A program made the position numbers and the translations under genes. The notes below the pieces were generated by a model, which did not search any database, was not told the DNA's origin, and saw only the letters and a list, made by a program, of their open reading frames with translations. DNA of 32,399 nt from Phycisphaeraceae bacterium (GTDB taxonomy: Bacteria > Planctomycetota > Phycisphaerae > Phycisphaerales > Phycisphaeraceae): assembly GCA_028284155.1 (NCBI GenBank), contig JANQSF010000076.1, forward strand, positions 1 through 32,399. The letters run 5' to 3'. Shown one piece after another: positions 17,861 to 25,933 of the stretch. Numbering within the stretch: position 1 is the first letter of the stretch; each line of letters starts with the position of its first letter.

Positions 17861-19588
17861 CTAATGGCGACGGGGCTTGTCAGGGGAGGGTAATCCCATT
17901 TCCGCTCCACGCGGCGGAGTGCTACTGCCATCTTCCCGCCCTGATTCAACCACAGTGTCAATCTCAAGTTGTCCACCAGACGACGCGGCAAGGAAATCCC
18001 AATGAGCGGCTAGAAACTGTACGAATACGTCTTGACGCTGGGCGAGCGGCATCGACTCATTATATATTAGTTGAACTTGACCCACACCGAAAGTGCGCTT
18101 GGAGGGATCACGGGCGACCGCACGTACATCATCCATGTCGACGCCCAAGCCCGTTGGAAGTAACATGAAGTTTGCAACGACGATTCGGTCGCCGCCGCTG
18201 AATACGTCTCGTTGGAATCCATACTCAACTAAATCGATACGCCGCCCCCGAACCTGCCATCGCCTGGGCTGCGTGAAAGTGGCTGTCCAGCCGTTATGCT
18301 TAAAGCACACCGGGGGGAAGTGCCACACCATGTTCCAAGCGTCCTTGCAGTAAATCAACTGCAGCGTCACGGCTTGACCAGTACGCTGGTTTCGATACTC
18401 ACGGGCATGTAGTACGAGAGGCCTGAGAATGTCGACGGCCGCATCATGAACTCTTACATCACGGCCTTCCCATTCTCCGATCTGCACAGGGAATCGCTTT
18501 GCATTCGCGTCAATCCGCTCAAGATAGGCCAAAGCAAGCCCCGAAGGTCGGCGGGACTGCAGCGAAACGGCCAGTCCAATGAGAAGTACAATGCTAAGGC
18601 ACGCTGAACCCAATTGCCCGACACTTCGACCCAAGGGCTGCGAACGTGGCGAGGTTGGTCGAGATTGCTGACTTGATTCGGCTCGGGCGGACATTGGGTC
18701 AACGCCGACCCATTCGAGCAACGCGATCATCGCCATGAGCAGGACGAACGCCAATGGCACCATGGCCCAGCCAGCCGCATCATGGAAAAACTGTGCTGTC
18801 TCGGGAGTCGAGTTTCCATAAAGCCAAACCGTCGGCAACATTCGAATCAAGTTGCAAAACAGCGCAAATGCCGGCGCACCAGCGAGTAGGACAACCCGCA
18901 AGACCGGCCGTAAAGTGTTGACAAATACAAAAGTGTATGTGGCGAGAAACAACGCAAAGACCATTCGCATCCCGTTACAGGCCTCGGCGACCTCGATCGC
19001 CTGGCCGCCAACAATGAGCAGATTTCCGTTACGGTCCATCGGAAGTCCCAGAATCTGAGCCGACTGTTCCGTCAAGTAAGCCATCACGGTCTGTAACGGA
19101 ACACTGACATGCATCCTAACAAAACCTGGAACTGGAATAAGGAATCCGAGCACCAGGAACGCGGGCCACAGACGCCAGAATACCTGCCGGCCCACTGCGG
19201 TCACGATCCCTCCGACAGCCATCAGAATAGCGCCGAAGAGCCAGAACTCGTTATCGTGGATGTCATAGCCATAAACGTGACTCGCCCAGCCAATTGCAAT
19301 CAAAGCCGGGCCAAGCCAATTGCCCACCGGACGACTGTTTTGCAATCGACTCCGTCTCGATAAGACGAGCCACGGGAACGCGATCAAGACTAGGGAGATT
19401 TGAGACGATTCTTCGTCATGAACAGCAGCCTCTACGATTTTGCTCCAAGCGTCTCCTGTTAACCAGACTGACGCTGAAACTAGCAGCAAAGCTAAGACGA
19501 TGTGCCAAAAGCTCCAGACAGACTTGCACTTATTGCTTTCCTGAGGAGCCTCAGGATCGGTTTTCGAATTGGCAGTCCCGCTCTTCAT
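17861..19588 (-). CDS. Exosortase fused to a C-terminal EpsI domain
   Basis: The protein has 575 residues. The N-terminal ~295 form a polytopic exosortase/archaeosortase domain with the expected catalytic set: Cys204 in EVAEACNGMR, Arg249 in NLIRM and His269 in FFHDAAGW. After a Ser/Pro/Arg-rich linker (~303-323) and another membrane segment (~325-343) comes an EpsI-like domain with PVQIGEWEGRD (367-377) and HFPPVCFKHNGW (423-434), which carries the H..P..C pattern of EpsI. In proteobacteria exosortase and EpsI may be fused or separate. The exosortase is thought to act as a transpeptidase-like membrane protease on PEP-CTERM tails. Three likely substrates are encoded in this window. It lies 341 nt after the NusG-like gene, with a structured leader. 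The C-terminal ~40 residues are acidic and Ser/Gly-rich. Confidence 0.93.
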   Translation of the reverse strand: MKSGTANSKTDPEAPQESNKCKSVWSFWHIVLALLLVSASVWLTGDAWSKIVEAAVHDEESSQISLVLIAFPWLVLSRRSRLQNSRPVGNWLGPALIAIGWASHVYGYDIHDNEFWLFGAILMAVGGIVTAVGRQVFWRLWPAFLVLGFLIPVPGFVRMHVSVPLQTVMAYLTEQSAQILGLPMDRNGNLLIVGGQAIEVAEACNGMRMVFALFLATYTFVFVNTLRPVLRVVLLAGAPAFALFCNLIRMLPTVWLYGNSTPETAQFFHDAAGWAMVPLAFVLLMAMIALLEWVGVDPMSARAESSQQSRPTSPRSQPLGRSVGQLGSACLSIVLLIGLAVSLQSRRPSGLALAYLERIDANAKRFPVQIGEWEGRDVRVHDAAVDILRPLVLHAREYRNQRTGQAVTLQLIYCKDAWNMVWHFPPVCFKHNGWTATFTQPRRWQVRGRRIDLVEYGFQRDVFSGGDRIVVANFMLLPTGLGVDMDDVRAVARDPSKRTFGVGQVQLIYNESMPLAQRQDVFVQFLAAHWDFLAASSGGQLEIDTVVESGREDGSSTPPRGAEMGLPSPDKPRRH

Positions 19589-19691
19589 GTCTGAAGTACT
19601 ACCAACAACTCGGTCGGATCAACAGAGAGTCTGTGCCCTCCTCCAACAAGCCTTGTCTCACAGAAAACAACCCGTGCCCAAACCACTGGTA

Positions 19692-19762
19692 GCAACGAGT
19701 TGCGAATATGCCTTCCACAAGGCAATAAGTTTGCCGCCTTGAACTCGCAACCTCTTGGTTGC
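19692..19762 (-). other. Structured leader of the exosortase gene with alternative hairpins
   Basis: Within the 341-nt gap between the NusG-like and exosortase genes, three inverted repeats cluster: GCAACC-AAGA-GGTTGC (19762-19747 in mRNA order), TGCCTT-GTGG-AAGGCA (19724-19709), and GCAAC/GTTGC (19703-19692). The 3' arm of the first can pair instead with a downstream segment (19745-19751 with 19699-19705, 7 bp), so two structures exclude each other. This resembles an attenuation or antitermination leader. The remainder of 19589-19929 shows no gene. Confidence 0.4.
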
Positions 19763-19929
19763 CTAAAGCCCAAAACTCATCTGAGATTAGACGAAAACGA
19801 ACAGATTCTGAATCGGTAGTCCGCATTACGCACAATCCGGCGGCCCCTCGCCTGCAAAGCCATACGAATTCATCCACTCAATATGACTATACAAGACATG
19901 CGCTCTACGCGGATTGCGGTCAACGTACG

Positions 19930-20547
19930 TCAGTCGATAACATCCAGCAAGGAGGGCTCAATCTCCAAAGACATGGCCCTTCCGAGCATGTCGACTTGAA
20001 GAATCAATTGATCGGCGCGATTTCGCCCTTCAATCACACCCTGTAGACCCTCAAACGGCCCTGAACGTACCTCAACTCGGCGCCCACTAGTTAAGAATCG
20101 GTAAGGCTCTAGCGGAGCCTGGCGACGCAATGCCAAGGCCAAATTGTTCAACTCGCAATCCAAGCGGGCCTGATCGGAAACCGGAATGATGCTGACCAAT
20201 CGGCCCGTCCGGTCGGCTCGGTACGCATCCTCGGGCACTCCTCGCAGGAAGACGTACCCGGGAAACATCGGCAGACGGACCTTCTCTTTTCGCTTGCCAT
20301 AGAACCGTACGGCTGGTATCAGAGGGAGAAAACACTTGACATCCATGGCTCGCAGGGTTGTGTGAAGCGCCTTTTCCTGACGGCTCTTGACGCGCAACAG
20401 AAACCACTCACCCACGTTAGGCAGAATTCGCTCTACCCCGCGATCAGGCGCGGCACTCGACGTGTCCGTTGTCGCAGTCAACAGGCGTGTCCCAACCGTG
20501 TCTTGGCTTGACTCAACAATTGTATCGGTTGGTATACCCAGAGTCAT
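19930..20547 (-). CDS. NusG paralogue, transcription antitermination factor (RfaH/UpxY/LoaP-like)
   Basis: From the chosen start the protein has 205 residues. The NGN domain runs from about 47 to 125 (GEWFLLRVKSRQEKALHTTL, then LPMFPGYVFLRG with the conserved FPGYVF), and the KOW domain from about 155 to 185 (GRRVEVRSGPFEGLQGVIEGR). Specialised NusG paralogues ride RNA polymerase and prevent termination inside long polysaccharide operons; this gene sits within one. The ATG at 20545-20547 was chosen for GGAG 7 nt upstream. In-frame ATG (20595) and TTG (20622) starts would add 16 or 25 residues. The disordered ~45-residue N-terminus before NGN is unusual. It is about 100 nt after the Wzc-like gene and likely in its operon. 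Confidence 0.88.
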   Translation of the reverse strand: MTLGIPTDTIVESSQDTVGTRLLTATTDTSSAAPDRGVERILPNVGEWFLLRVKSRQEKALHTTLRAMDVKCFLPLIPAVRFYGKRKEKVRLPMFPGYVFLRGVPEDAYRADRTGRLVSIIPVSDQARLDCELNNLALALRRQAPLEPYRFLTSGRRVEVRSGPFEGLQGVIEGRNRADQLILQVDMLGRAMSLEIEPSLLDVID

Positions 20548-20647
20548 GACCCTGCTCCCGTTGAATCCTTTAGCCTGCCGCGATGCCCAAATCATGCAGC
20601 GTAGATGCAACCGCCCAAGCAACCGCTTCGGGGATCATTGACCTGGC

Positions 20648-23128
20648 TCACGACAGTCTTTGTTGAGCCAACTTTTCTCTACTATCGGTTCCACCCTCAA
20701 TCGTACCTGTGGAAGCCTGGACGAGCGGACACGGCTTGATCTTCTCGGGGGAAGTCGCCGGCCGGCTCATGCTTCGACTACTGCTAAACTGCGACGATAC
20801 ATGTCGTTGCGAGCATCGTTGCGACGCACGGTTGTAGACGACGCCGCTAACGCTGACGTTCATGCGATGCAGATGCGAGATCGCCTGTGAACCGGACCGA
20901 CGATCCGACCCCTGAGCCACCACTAATAACACCTCGTCAACCTGCGATACCGATAACGATGCTTCCAAGCTTCCCGGCACCGGGCCAGTGTCGACCAGAA
21001 CAATATCGTATGACGATTTTGCGTCTTCGAACAATTGGCGGATCGGCTCAGGCGAGAGCGTTCTAGGGATCACTCCGGCTGAACCACTGACCGACAAGAC
21101 ATCCAGTCCGTCAACGCCGGTGCGCTGCACGCGATTCTCAATCTTGCCTGCCGCCAAGGCATCTTCCAAGCCGACCCGAGAGTCAGCCAATTCAGAATAC
21201 GCAAGCTCTAGGGTTGGCTGATCCACTAGCTCTAGGCCCAAGCACGCCTGGTCAAACGCAACCCCATCATTTACCGAAACTTTTGCAGCCGCGTCCAACT
21301 GACTTTGCGTCAACCCGGCCACCCGTTGAATGGTCTCCCTTAAGTCCAACGTTTGGCGTGCCGGCCAACGTCGCGAGAGACCACGACCGACCAAATCGAG
21401 ATCGATCATGAGTGTCCGCTTACCTGCGTGCGCGAACGAAGTGCCCAACGCCGCTACTACGCTCGTCTTGCCTTCGCCCGCGCTGCCGCTAGTGACAGCA
21501 AAAACCTTGGAGCCACTCGCGACTGGGCCTACCTGCAGCAATGCCCGCATTTGGTTAATGACGATCGCTGCCAGATCAAATCTATCAGAACTTTCACGCC
21601 CAACCGCCAATTCGGGCACAATGCCCAACAGTGGAGCATGACTGAGCAGATGATCCGCGTCTTCGACATAGCGGTGTCGCCGATCCATGAATCCCCAAAT
21701 CAGGACCATCCCCGCCGCTAACGCACATCCGCCCAAAGATGACAGCGCTGCTTGCGAAGTACGCTCGTCCAAGTTAACTGGCGATGTAGGCTTGTCACCG
21801 CGGCCAATTACACTCACTCGGCCAGAGACTGATAGGGATCGCTCTACATTAAGCATTTCCAATCGCGTATCAGTTTCTTTAAGGCGCTGCTTCGCGACTA
21901 ACGCATCGTCGCGTAGTCGTTTGATTTGCAGGTCCTTTCGTCCAACATCACGGGTCTCCTCCTCGATACCTGCCAAGGTCGTCGACATCCGATCGACGGA
22001 CGACACGATCAACTCTTTTTGACGTGTGATTTCGCTCTTCGTTCGATCCCCATCGGCATTTGCGAATTCACTCAGAGCCGCTTGGTTGTATCGAAACGCA
22101 TAATCCTCGATGTTAGCGGCGAGTGCGTTGATCTGACGCTCTAGCGCCCGCACATTGGGGTGCGCATCCCGCCGGAAGCTTCGCGCCAACGTTAGGTCCA
22201 ATTCCAAGGCCTGAAGCTGACGCACATAATCTCGCATCACCGAGTCTTGGCGGGATATCTCGAGCTCGTCAAGTGGTTCCCACTCGTTCAACGCCGAGTC
22301 TTTCGTGTCGCCATTGTCTACCAGCCTCGCTTCCGCCGCCTCTAATTCTGCCTTCTTTAGATTCAGTTCCCTGATTTTGCCTTGGATCTGATGCACCTCT
22401 TTGAGCTTGAACTGGAAGACCTGTTCCAGCGAGTCGGAGCCAAACTCATTGGCAATGGCGTGGATGCGGTCCTGAAGACTCTTGAGCTCGTTCGTCAATG
22501 CAACACGTCGCTGCTCCAAAACATTCAGCCGTGCTTCTTCACGTTTGAGATCCTCTTCGCCGTAAATCTCCATGTAAGCGGGGATTACCGACCTGACCGC
22601 CACGCGGGCCACTTCAGGATCACCATGGGTAAATGTGAGCTTGACCACTTGGCTACCATCGCCACGACTGACTTGGAGACCGCTCTTGAAGGCAGCGACT
22701 TCGGCATCTGAAAGAGGCCGCCCCAACTTGCGCCACTCTTCTGACTGCATGGCCAAGTCCACAACACGCGAACTCCTCATCAACGCCATTTGCGAGTCAA
22801 TGAAGCCCTCATACGCCGGCATCATGCTGTTGTCTTCGACGGAGTACAACACGCGCGGCACAATGGGCGCAATGCGGATCTGCCCCTTGCTTGCGTAGAG
22901 CGGTTCCCAAGATTGATAGCTGTAGTAGCCTGCAGCACCGCCGAAGATGAGTGCCAGCAGCAAGACCCAGTGATAACGACCCCGAAGCAAACCATGCACG
23001 CGGCGCAGCATGCCAGGCGATTCGTCATGCTGCATCGGATCGATAGCAGCGTACTCACCGCCCCCCACCATTGGCTGCAGAGGCGGCCCGACTTCATCCG
23101 GTCGTTCAACTCGGCGCACGGGCGTCAT
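20648..23128 (-). CDS. Wzz/Wzc-like polysaccharide chain-length protein with cytoplasmic BY-kinase-type ATPase domain lacking a tyrosine tail
   Basis: The protein has 826 residues. Membrane segments at ~53-73 and ~462-481 bracket a periplasmic Wzz-type region with long coiled coils (~190-445). The cytoplasmic part has Walker A SGSAGEGKTS (547-556), Walker A' LMIDLDLVG (573-581) and Walker B IVLVDTGP (709-716), as in polysaccharide co-polymerase tyrosine autokinases. The C-terminal ~60 residues are rich in Ser, Arg and Gln and contain no tyrosine cluster, so autophosphorylation of the usual kind is doubtful. The ATG at 23126-23128 has GGA 7 nt upstream; a TTG at 23140 is possible. The role is control of polymer length or export. 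It is the first gene after a CCCC-N-GGGG promoter. Confidence 0.9.
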   Translation of the reverse strand: MTPVRRVERPDEVGPPLQPMVGGGEYAAIDPMQHDESPGMLRRVHGLLRGRYHWVLLLALIFGGAAGYYSYQSWEPLYASKGQIRIAPIVPRVLYSVEDNSMMPAYEGFIDSQMALMRSSRVVDLAMQSEEWRKLGRPLSDAEVAAFKSGLQVSRGDGSQVVKLTFTHGDPEVARVAVRSVIPAYMEIYGEEDLKREEARLNVLEQRRVALTNELKSLQDRIHAIANEFGSDSLEQVFQFKLKEVHQIQGKIRELNLKKAELEAAEARLVDNGDTKDSALNEWEPLDELEISRQDSVMRDYVRQLQALELDLTLARSFRRDAHPNVRALERQINALAANIEDYAFRYNQAALSEFANADGDRTKSEITRQKELIVSSVDRMSTTLAGIEEETRDVGRKDLQIKRLRDDALVAKQRLKETDTRLEMLNVERSLSVSGRVSVIGRGDKPTSPVNLDERTSQAALSSLGGCALAAGMVLIWGFMDRRHRYVEDADHLLSHAPLLGIVPELAVGRESSDRFDLAAIVINQMRALLQVGPVASGSKVFAVTSGSAGEGKTSVVAALGTSFAHAGKRTLMIDLDLVGRGLSRRWPARQTLDLRETIQRVAGLTQSQLDAAAKVSVNDGVAFDQACLGLELVDQPTLELAYSELADSRVGLEDALAAGKIENRVQRTGVDGLDVLSVSGSAGVIPRTLSPEPIRQLFEDAKSSYDIVLVDTGPVPGSLEASLSVSQVDEVLLVVAQGSDRRSGSQAISHLHRMNVSVSGVVYNRASQRCSQRHVSSQFSSSRSMSRPATSPEKIKPCPLVQASTGTIEGGTDSREKLAQQRLS

Positions 23129-23171
23129 GATTGTTTCCAAAGTCCCAACTTAAACTGCTTGTTGAGAAAAC

Positions 23172-23189
23172 TCTCCGCCCCCGCGGAGA
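23172..23189 (-). other. Leader hairpin upstream of the Wzc-like gene
   Basis: A 7-bp perfect stem, TCTCCGC/GCGGAGA with a four-base loop, lies between the predicted transcription start (~23197) and the ATG at 23128. No U-tract follows it. It may stabilise or regulate the 5' leader. Confidence 0.35.
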
Positions 23190-23203
23190 TCGTTCTTCCA
23201 CAC

Positions 23204-23248
23204 ACAGTATTGACCCAGAATCGGTCGACGCAATCCCCCAAAAAGGGG
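23204..23248 (-). promoter_or_regulatory. CCCC-N-GGGG box plus -10 hexamer, promoter of the Wzc-like operon
   Basis: On the minus strand CCCC-TTTTT-GGGGG (23235-23248) is followed after 25 nt by TACTGT (23204-23209). The predicted start is near 23197, ~70 nt before the ATG. Flanking bases (GGGGGATTG) match those in the wecA promoter. Confidence 0.55.
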
Positions 23249-23336
23249 CATTGAATCCGATCGCAAACATAATGGCCGCTGGTCGACCGACAATTGCGAT
23301 CCAGACTGAGGATAAGTGGGCGACGGCAAGCAATGC

Positions 23337-24044
23337 CTAAGCCGAACGCCTTATCTGCGATGTGACTTGATTAGAAGATAGGTAGCGGCCGACAACGCTG
23401 GCTTCCAGATCGGCCAAACCGAATCGAAATCGACCTGTAAAATCCTTTTTGTCAAGTGGTTGGGAGACAAATGCCGCGAGCGCTCGGCCGGCACGATCGC
23501 TCGAAGTCTGGAGTACCCAATCCAAATGCAGGAGAACAACAGGTGCATCGTTCACCTTTGGGTGGTCTTTCACTGGCCCAATCGCCTGAAAGCCCAGAAA
23601 ACGACGGTAAAAGGCGGCATGACGGGGGTGGACGCCGACCACCGCGTCCCGCGACCCACCGCAAAGGCCGAAATAGGTCGCGTAACGCATCAGATCCAAG
23701 AGGGTGTCGATCTGACGTTTCATTTCAACGCGACGGTCCGCAAAGAGGCCGACTTCCAGCAGCGATCGGCCCTGTCGTCTCAACCGGTCTAGTTCGTTTT
23801 GGTACACGGAATCAAGCGGGAGCCCAAGGGGTCCGTCGTGATAGGCGGTCATCGTGTAGGCCACCGACGAGCCGACTTGGCCGAAGAATACGGCTGAATC
23901 CGCGTGAACGGCCTGCGGAACGGTAAAGATCTCGTACGGATTCTCGTCAATCAGATTCAGTTGGCGATAGGACCTATAAACCAGCTGCCACGAGCTAGTT
24001 ACATCATTCAGACTCTGAGCTACCTGAATCGCGGGCCGCATCAT
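23337..24044 (-). CDS. FeeM-like N-acyl amino acid synthase / exosortase-associated GNAT acyltransferase
   Basis: From the chosen ATG the protein has 235 residues. The pattern SWQLVYRSYRQLNLIDENPYEIF, then a GLPLDSVYQNELDRLRRQGRSLLEVGLFA segment (~75-105), matches the FeeM/autoinducer-synthase-like GNAT group. Some members make N-acyl amino acids, and related proteins are recurrent neighbours of exosortase loci. GVHPRHAAFYRRFLGF (~145-160) is the acceptor-side GNAT core. Possible products are an acylated amino acid or another small lipid, but substrates cannot be read from sequence. GAGG lies 6 nt before the ATG at 24042-24044; an upstream GTG (24077) lacks a ribosome site. The gene follows the small gene at 24262 by 217 nt with no terminator visible between. 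Confidence 0.75.
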   Translation of the reverse strand: MMRPAIQVAQSLNDVTSSWQLVYRSYRQLNLIDENPYEIFTVPQAVHADSAVFFGQVGSSVAYTMTAYHDGPLGLPLDSVYQNELDRLRRQGRSLLEVGLFADRRVEMKRQIDTLLDLMRYATYFGLCGGSRDAVVGVHPRHAAFYRRFLGFQAIGPVKDHPKVNDAPVVLLHLDWVLQTSSDRAGRALAAFVSQPLDKKDFTGRFRFGLADLEASVVGRYLSSNQVTSQIRRSA

Positions 24045-24261
24045 TCCTGTCCTCGGCGAGCGTCTCGACCACGACACAAGGTCTTGCGCCGCAACGCTCT
24101 AATCAGCCAACTTTGTCATCGGGTCATTCCGCCACGAACTTACCTGACCGCCCTGATTGGCATCGAGGCAACTTCAAGCAAGAAAGACTCGATCGGCGCG
24201 TACAACAGCCATGGCCGCCTTCAGGCATCGTTTCATCAGGTGCTCTGAGCTAAGCCAAGAC

Positions 24262-24534
24262 TCAAGCTGATTCGTCGCTCTCGTCCGCCAAGCCGCCTTC
24301 GCCTTGCAGCGACTCGGCGCAGCGCCGAAGGTCGTCCGCGAGCGATAAAGCTCTATCCGGCGAGAGGTTGAGCCAAGAGATCCGTTCGCTGAACTGGATC
24401 GTTACCGCGATTTCGTGTGGGTCAGGCACAACGCTCACTCGCACGTCGGGTAAACGACATTGCTCGCGTGATGGGTTCGGCGGCGGTCGATCGGGCTCGT
24501 TCTGAGCCATGCGAACTCGCTCCCCTGTCATCAT
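24262..24534 (-). CDS. Small protein of unknown function
   Basis: This 90-residue protein is not recognised as a named family. The N-terminal third is polar and proline-rich (PDRPPPNPSRE). The second half contains a strand-like VRVSVVPDPHEIAVTIQF and a helix-like WLNLSPDRALSLADDLRRCAESL, reminiscent of small conserved proteins with an LSP..A..LA.DL motif. It is probably cytoplasmic. GGAGG lies 5 nt before the ATG at 24532-24534, an excellent ribosome site, and a CCCC-N-GGGG promoter lies immediately upstream. The good translation signals support a real gene despite its size. Confidence 0.6.
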   Translation of the reverse strand: MMTGERVRMAQNEPDRPPPNPSREQCRLPDVRVSVVPDPHEIAVTIQFSERISWLNLSPDRALSLADDLRRCAESLQGEGGLADESDESA

Positions 24535-24552
24535 GATCGCCTCCGATAACAA

Positions 24553-24596
24553 AGGTTACGATTGGACTTGTTCATAGACTACCCCCTCGTCAGGGG
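24553..24596 (-). promoter_or_regulatory. CCCC-N-GGGG box plus -10-like hexamer upstream of the small gene
   Basis: On the minus strand CCCC-N6-GGGGG (24582-24596) is followed after 23 nt by TAACCT (24553-24558). The leader would be only ~12 nt, just holding GGAGG. This is the weakest -10 match of the six. Confidence 0.42.
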
Positions 24597-24683
24597 ATTC
24601 CCCGCTAGTTTATTGGGCAACGTCCGGACATCCGTGCGAAACGCTAGACACTTTCAATTGACCTAACCCACCGCAAATACCCC

Positions 24684-24699
24684 ATTGTGACGCCACAAT
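24684..24699. promoter_or_regulatory. Inverted repeat ATTGTG-N4-CACAAT in the divergent intergenic region
   Basis: Two 6-bp arms separated by ACGC form a 16-bp operator-like site between the divergent small gene (24534) and the hydrolase (24859). It is a candidate site for regulation of the plus-strand hydrolase. Nothing else gene-like is seen in 24597-24858. Confidence 0.3.
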
Positions 24700-24858
24700 C
24701 CGGGTTTTGCCGTGTGTGTTGATCCTGAGGTCGGCTGACCATTTGGGACCGCCTCCTCTATTGGCATCGGCGATCGCCGAATCGTAACTTCATTGATAGA
24801 GGGGCTGAATTCACGCCAACAACCCGTGTCGGCGTGCCACGCAGTTGGAGGTAGCTAC

Positions 24859-25803
24859 GTGTCAAGATGCCAAAGCACAGTTGCAGCGACCCTAATCCAG
24901 GAATCCCCATCACCCCCCCGCTTGGCTTGGGCGGACACGCGGCCAGCGAATTGGCTCGCCAGGAGGATCGGACACTGGGTATTCGCGTCAAAGCGGTCTC
25001 GCGGCATACGAATCAACAAGTACCGCGATCGGTCCTGCAGTGCATTCATGCAGGAGTCTTTCCAGACCACGACGAGTGACGCCATCACGTTGCGCGGGAT
25101 TCGGCTGGTGTCAAGATCGGCCGGCCGCCCGCGGCTACCCATCGTGATGACGCACGGCTGGCGAGAATCCAAGGAGTGTTACCTTGGGTTGGCCCGACAA
25201 TTCGCCTCTCGCGGGCATGACGTGCTGCTCTTCGACCTGCGCGGGCATGGGCAGTCGGGCGGTGACACCGTCACGTTCGGGCAGCGTGAACGTCACGATG
25301 TCAGTCGCGTCTTGGACCATGCCCAAGCCAATGGCTGGATCGAAGACCGCGTCCTGACCTACGGCCACAGCCTCGGAGGCTCGACCATGATCCTGCACGC
25401 GGCTCTGGATGATCGCGTGGCCGGGGTGATCTCGTCATGCCCGTTCTCAGACATCCGCACAGCCATCGCCTCATTCCACCAAGCCTGGGCGCCCTGGATC
25501 AACTTGCCCTGGGCTATGCGAGGCCTCGAGGAAGCGGCTGAAGCACGCGGGATTGACCTGAGCGAATCCTCACCCCGGCGGGCGATGCGCTCCGTTCGCG
25601 CCCCCGTCCTCCTCGCCTTGGCTGGCGAAGACGGGCACCTGCCTATCGCCGAACATGGGCGCGTGATCTGCGATGTGCCAACCGAAAGCTCCGTCGACGT
25701 CGTCTTGTCGGCCACCGACACGCATCTGACGATGTCCCGGAAAATGTCACCGTATATCCAGCGCGCGATCGAGGACTTCACCCACAAGTGCGAGGCTGCA
25801 TGA
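24859..25803 (+). CDS. Alpha/beta-fold serine hydrolase
   Basis: This is the only convincing plus-strand gene. From the GTG start it has 314 residues. The oxyanion-hole segment VMTHGW is at ~96-101 and the RGHGQSGG loop at 128-135. The nucleophile elbow is GHSLGG with Ser171, the acid residue Asp258 lies in AGEDGH, and His289 lies in DTHLTM, so the catalytic triad is complete. The ~70-residue N-terminal region before the core is basic and Trp-containing and could contact membrane, but no clear signal peptide is seen. The GTG at 24859 has a perfect GGAGG 7 nt upstream; longer in-frame extensions lack such a site. The substrate is unknown (ester, lipid or acyl-amide). It faces away from the surrounding gene cluster. 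Confidence 0.86.
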   Translation: MSRCQSTVAATLIQESPSPPRLAWADTRPANWLARRIGHWVFASKRSRGIRINKYRDRSCSAFMQESFQTTTSDAITLRGIRLVSRSAGRPRLPIVMTHGWRESKECYLGLARQFASRGHDVLLFDLRGHGQSGGDTVTFGQRERHDVSRVLDHAQANGWIEDRVLTYGHSLGGSTMILHAALDDRVAGVISSCPFSDIRTAIASFHQAWAPWINLPWAMRGLEEAAEARGIDLSESSPRRAMRSVRAPVLLALAGEDGHLPIAEHGRVICDVPTESSVDVVLSATDTHLTMSRKMSPYIQRAIEDFTHKCEAA

Positions 25804-25933
25804 GCTTGAAACGCCCGGCCGATCAGAAGACTGTGATCAATGCGACACCCCCGGCCAGAGCCCGGCCACTTGACGCATCATTCACTCAGACAATTTGAGA
25901 GCGCAGCCGATCGTGACCGAGCGCGTACCTGGA

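Noticed and set aside
19589..19929. ops/JUMPstart-type recruitment element for the NusG paralogue
   Set aside because: No GGCGGTAGC-like sequence was found in the gap; only hairpins were seen, so no classical ops element is claimed.
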